64,000 nt of DNA from Pacificibacter maritimus. Lineage in GTDB: Bacteria > Pseudomonadota > Alphaproteobacteria > Rhodobacterales > Rhodobacteraceae. Of the stretch, positions 63,533 to 64,000 are shown one piece after another (the first letter of the stretch is position 1; each line of letters opens with the position of its first letter). Position numbers and translations under genes: made by a program. The notes beneath the pieces were generated by a model that saw only the letters and a list, made by a program, of their open reading frames with translations, searched no databases and was not told the DNA's origin. Location: assembly GCF_003814915.1 (NCBI RefSeq), contig NZ_RKQK01000001.1:1194031-1258030 (forward strand), given 5' to 3'.

Positions 63533-64000
63533 TTATGGGGCGCTTTGCTCCAAACGGCCACCATGACGAATCTGTTTCACCCGTGTGGCAAGCCCTGTGG
63601 CATCATCCGTCTCGACATAAACGCCACTCAGGGTCGCTTCGCCTTTGGCGGGTTCAAAACGGCCCTTTGACATGCCTGTAATAAAGCGGCGCAAAGGTTC
63701 GGCTTTGTCCATGCCGATCACAGAATTATAATCACCGCACATGCCAGCATCAGTCAGATAGGCTGTCCCTGCGGGCAGGATCTGCGCATCGCCCGTACAA
63801 ACATGCGTATGTGTTCCGACCACCAAAGACGCCTTGCCATCGCAAAAATGCCCCATGGCCATCTTTTCAGAGGTGGCTTCACAATGCACATCAATCAATG
63901 CTGCTTGGATCTGACCGCCCAGTTTGTGACGGGTAAAGACCTCATCAAGGGCGGAAAACGGGTCATCAAAGGCGCGTTTCATAAAGACCTGCCCCAGAAT
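63533..64000 (-). CDS. YmdB/TIGR00282-family metallophosphoesterase, N-terminal part outside the window
   Basis: C-terminal 155 residues of a YmdB-type phosphodiesterase, a di-iron enzyme that hydrolyses cyclic nucleotides in other bacteria. Visible blocks are AALIDVHCEATSEKMAMGHF, LVVGTHTHVCTGDAQILPAG with the metal-binding histidines, YLTDAGMCGDYNSVIGM and the end RFITGMSKGRFEPAKGEATL. The frame is open to the window end (I-L-G-Q-V-F before the first ATG at 63982), so the gene continues beyond position 64000. Confidence 0.9.
   Translation of the reverse strand: MLGQVFMKRAFDDPFSALDEVFTRHKLGGQIQAALIDVHCEATSEKMAMGHFCDGKASLVVGTHTHVCTGDAQILPAGTAYLTDAGMCGDYNSVIGMDKAEPLRRFITGMSKGRFEPAKGEATLSGVYVETDDATGLATRVKQIRHGGRLEQSAP

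Overview
The window is a chromosomal segment of an alphaproteobacterium, most likely a marine member of the Rhodobacteraceae/Roseobacteraceae. I infer this from gene content and order (dnaG-rpoD, nrdR-ribD, a short bacterial ProS, hdaA next to ppk1 and ppx, a single LolC/E-type permease with LolD, PccR-type control of propionyl-CoA carboxylase, DUF3572 beside pleD) and from alphaproteobacterial cell-cycle sites (a CtrA box and a cluster of GANTC motifs). No insertion sequence, prophage, CRISPR array or rRNA gene was seen. A few genes and intergenic stretches are clearly more AT-rich than the rest and look acquired.

Layout. 1-6.3 kb: the 3' part of a KpsC-like capsule glycosyltransferase, convergent with nrdR-ribD; then yjbQ, a secreted protein, and a divergent HxlR regulator/NAD(P)-binding oxidoreductase pair. 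6.4-11.4 kb: an AT-rich orphan gene and the macromolecular synthesis pair rpoD and dnaG. 11.6-14.8 kb: a three-gene Tad-type pilus accessory operon behind a perfect CtrA box. 15-20.3 kb: hom, an isochorismatase-like hydrolase, recJ and two identical tRNA-Glu genes. 20.5-24.9 kb: a signalling block with a GGDEF protein translationally coupled to an H-NOX protein, a HAD phosphatase, DUF3572 and pleD. 24.9-27.1 kb: an ECF sigma factor operon (sigma, small membrane protein, periplasmic metal-sensor-like protein) plus an EF-hand protein. 27.4-31.3 kb: DUF983, parE, an AbiTii-like gene overlapping parE, and a palindrome-dense intergenic region. 31.3-46.1 kb: lolD-lolC, a small XRE regulator, DUF2937, proS, perM-hdaA-ppk1, ppx, a DnaJ/nuclease pair, GNAT/VOC and nhaA. 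46.2-57.5 kb: the propionyl-CoA to succinyl-CoA block (methylmalonyl-CoA mutase, pccA, pccB) interleaved with small unknown genes, a Bcr-type MFS pump and pccR. 57.5-64 kb: three tRNA genes, a secreted nuclease, DMT and LysE exporters, YebC, an SLC13/TrkA-C transporter and the C-terminal part of a YmdB-family phosphodiesterase cut by the window end.

How it works together. Most of the segment is core physiology, with three layers of control visible in the DNA: cell-cycle control (GANTC cluster before rpoD, CtrA box before the tad-like operon, pleD), redox/NO/c-di-GMP sensing (H-NOX + GGDEF), and metabolite control (TTTGCAAA boxes before pccB and pccR). The observations I consider most worth testing are an H-NOX protein whose heme-ligand histidine position is glutamate, the AbiTii-like gene beside a region dense in perfect inverted repeats, the unknown small genes co-directional with pccB, and the GANTC cluster in front of rpoD.
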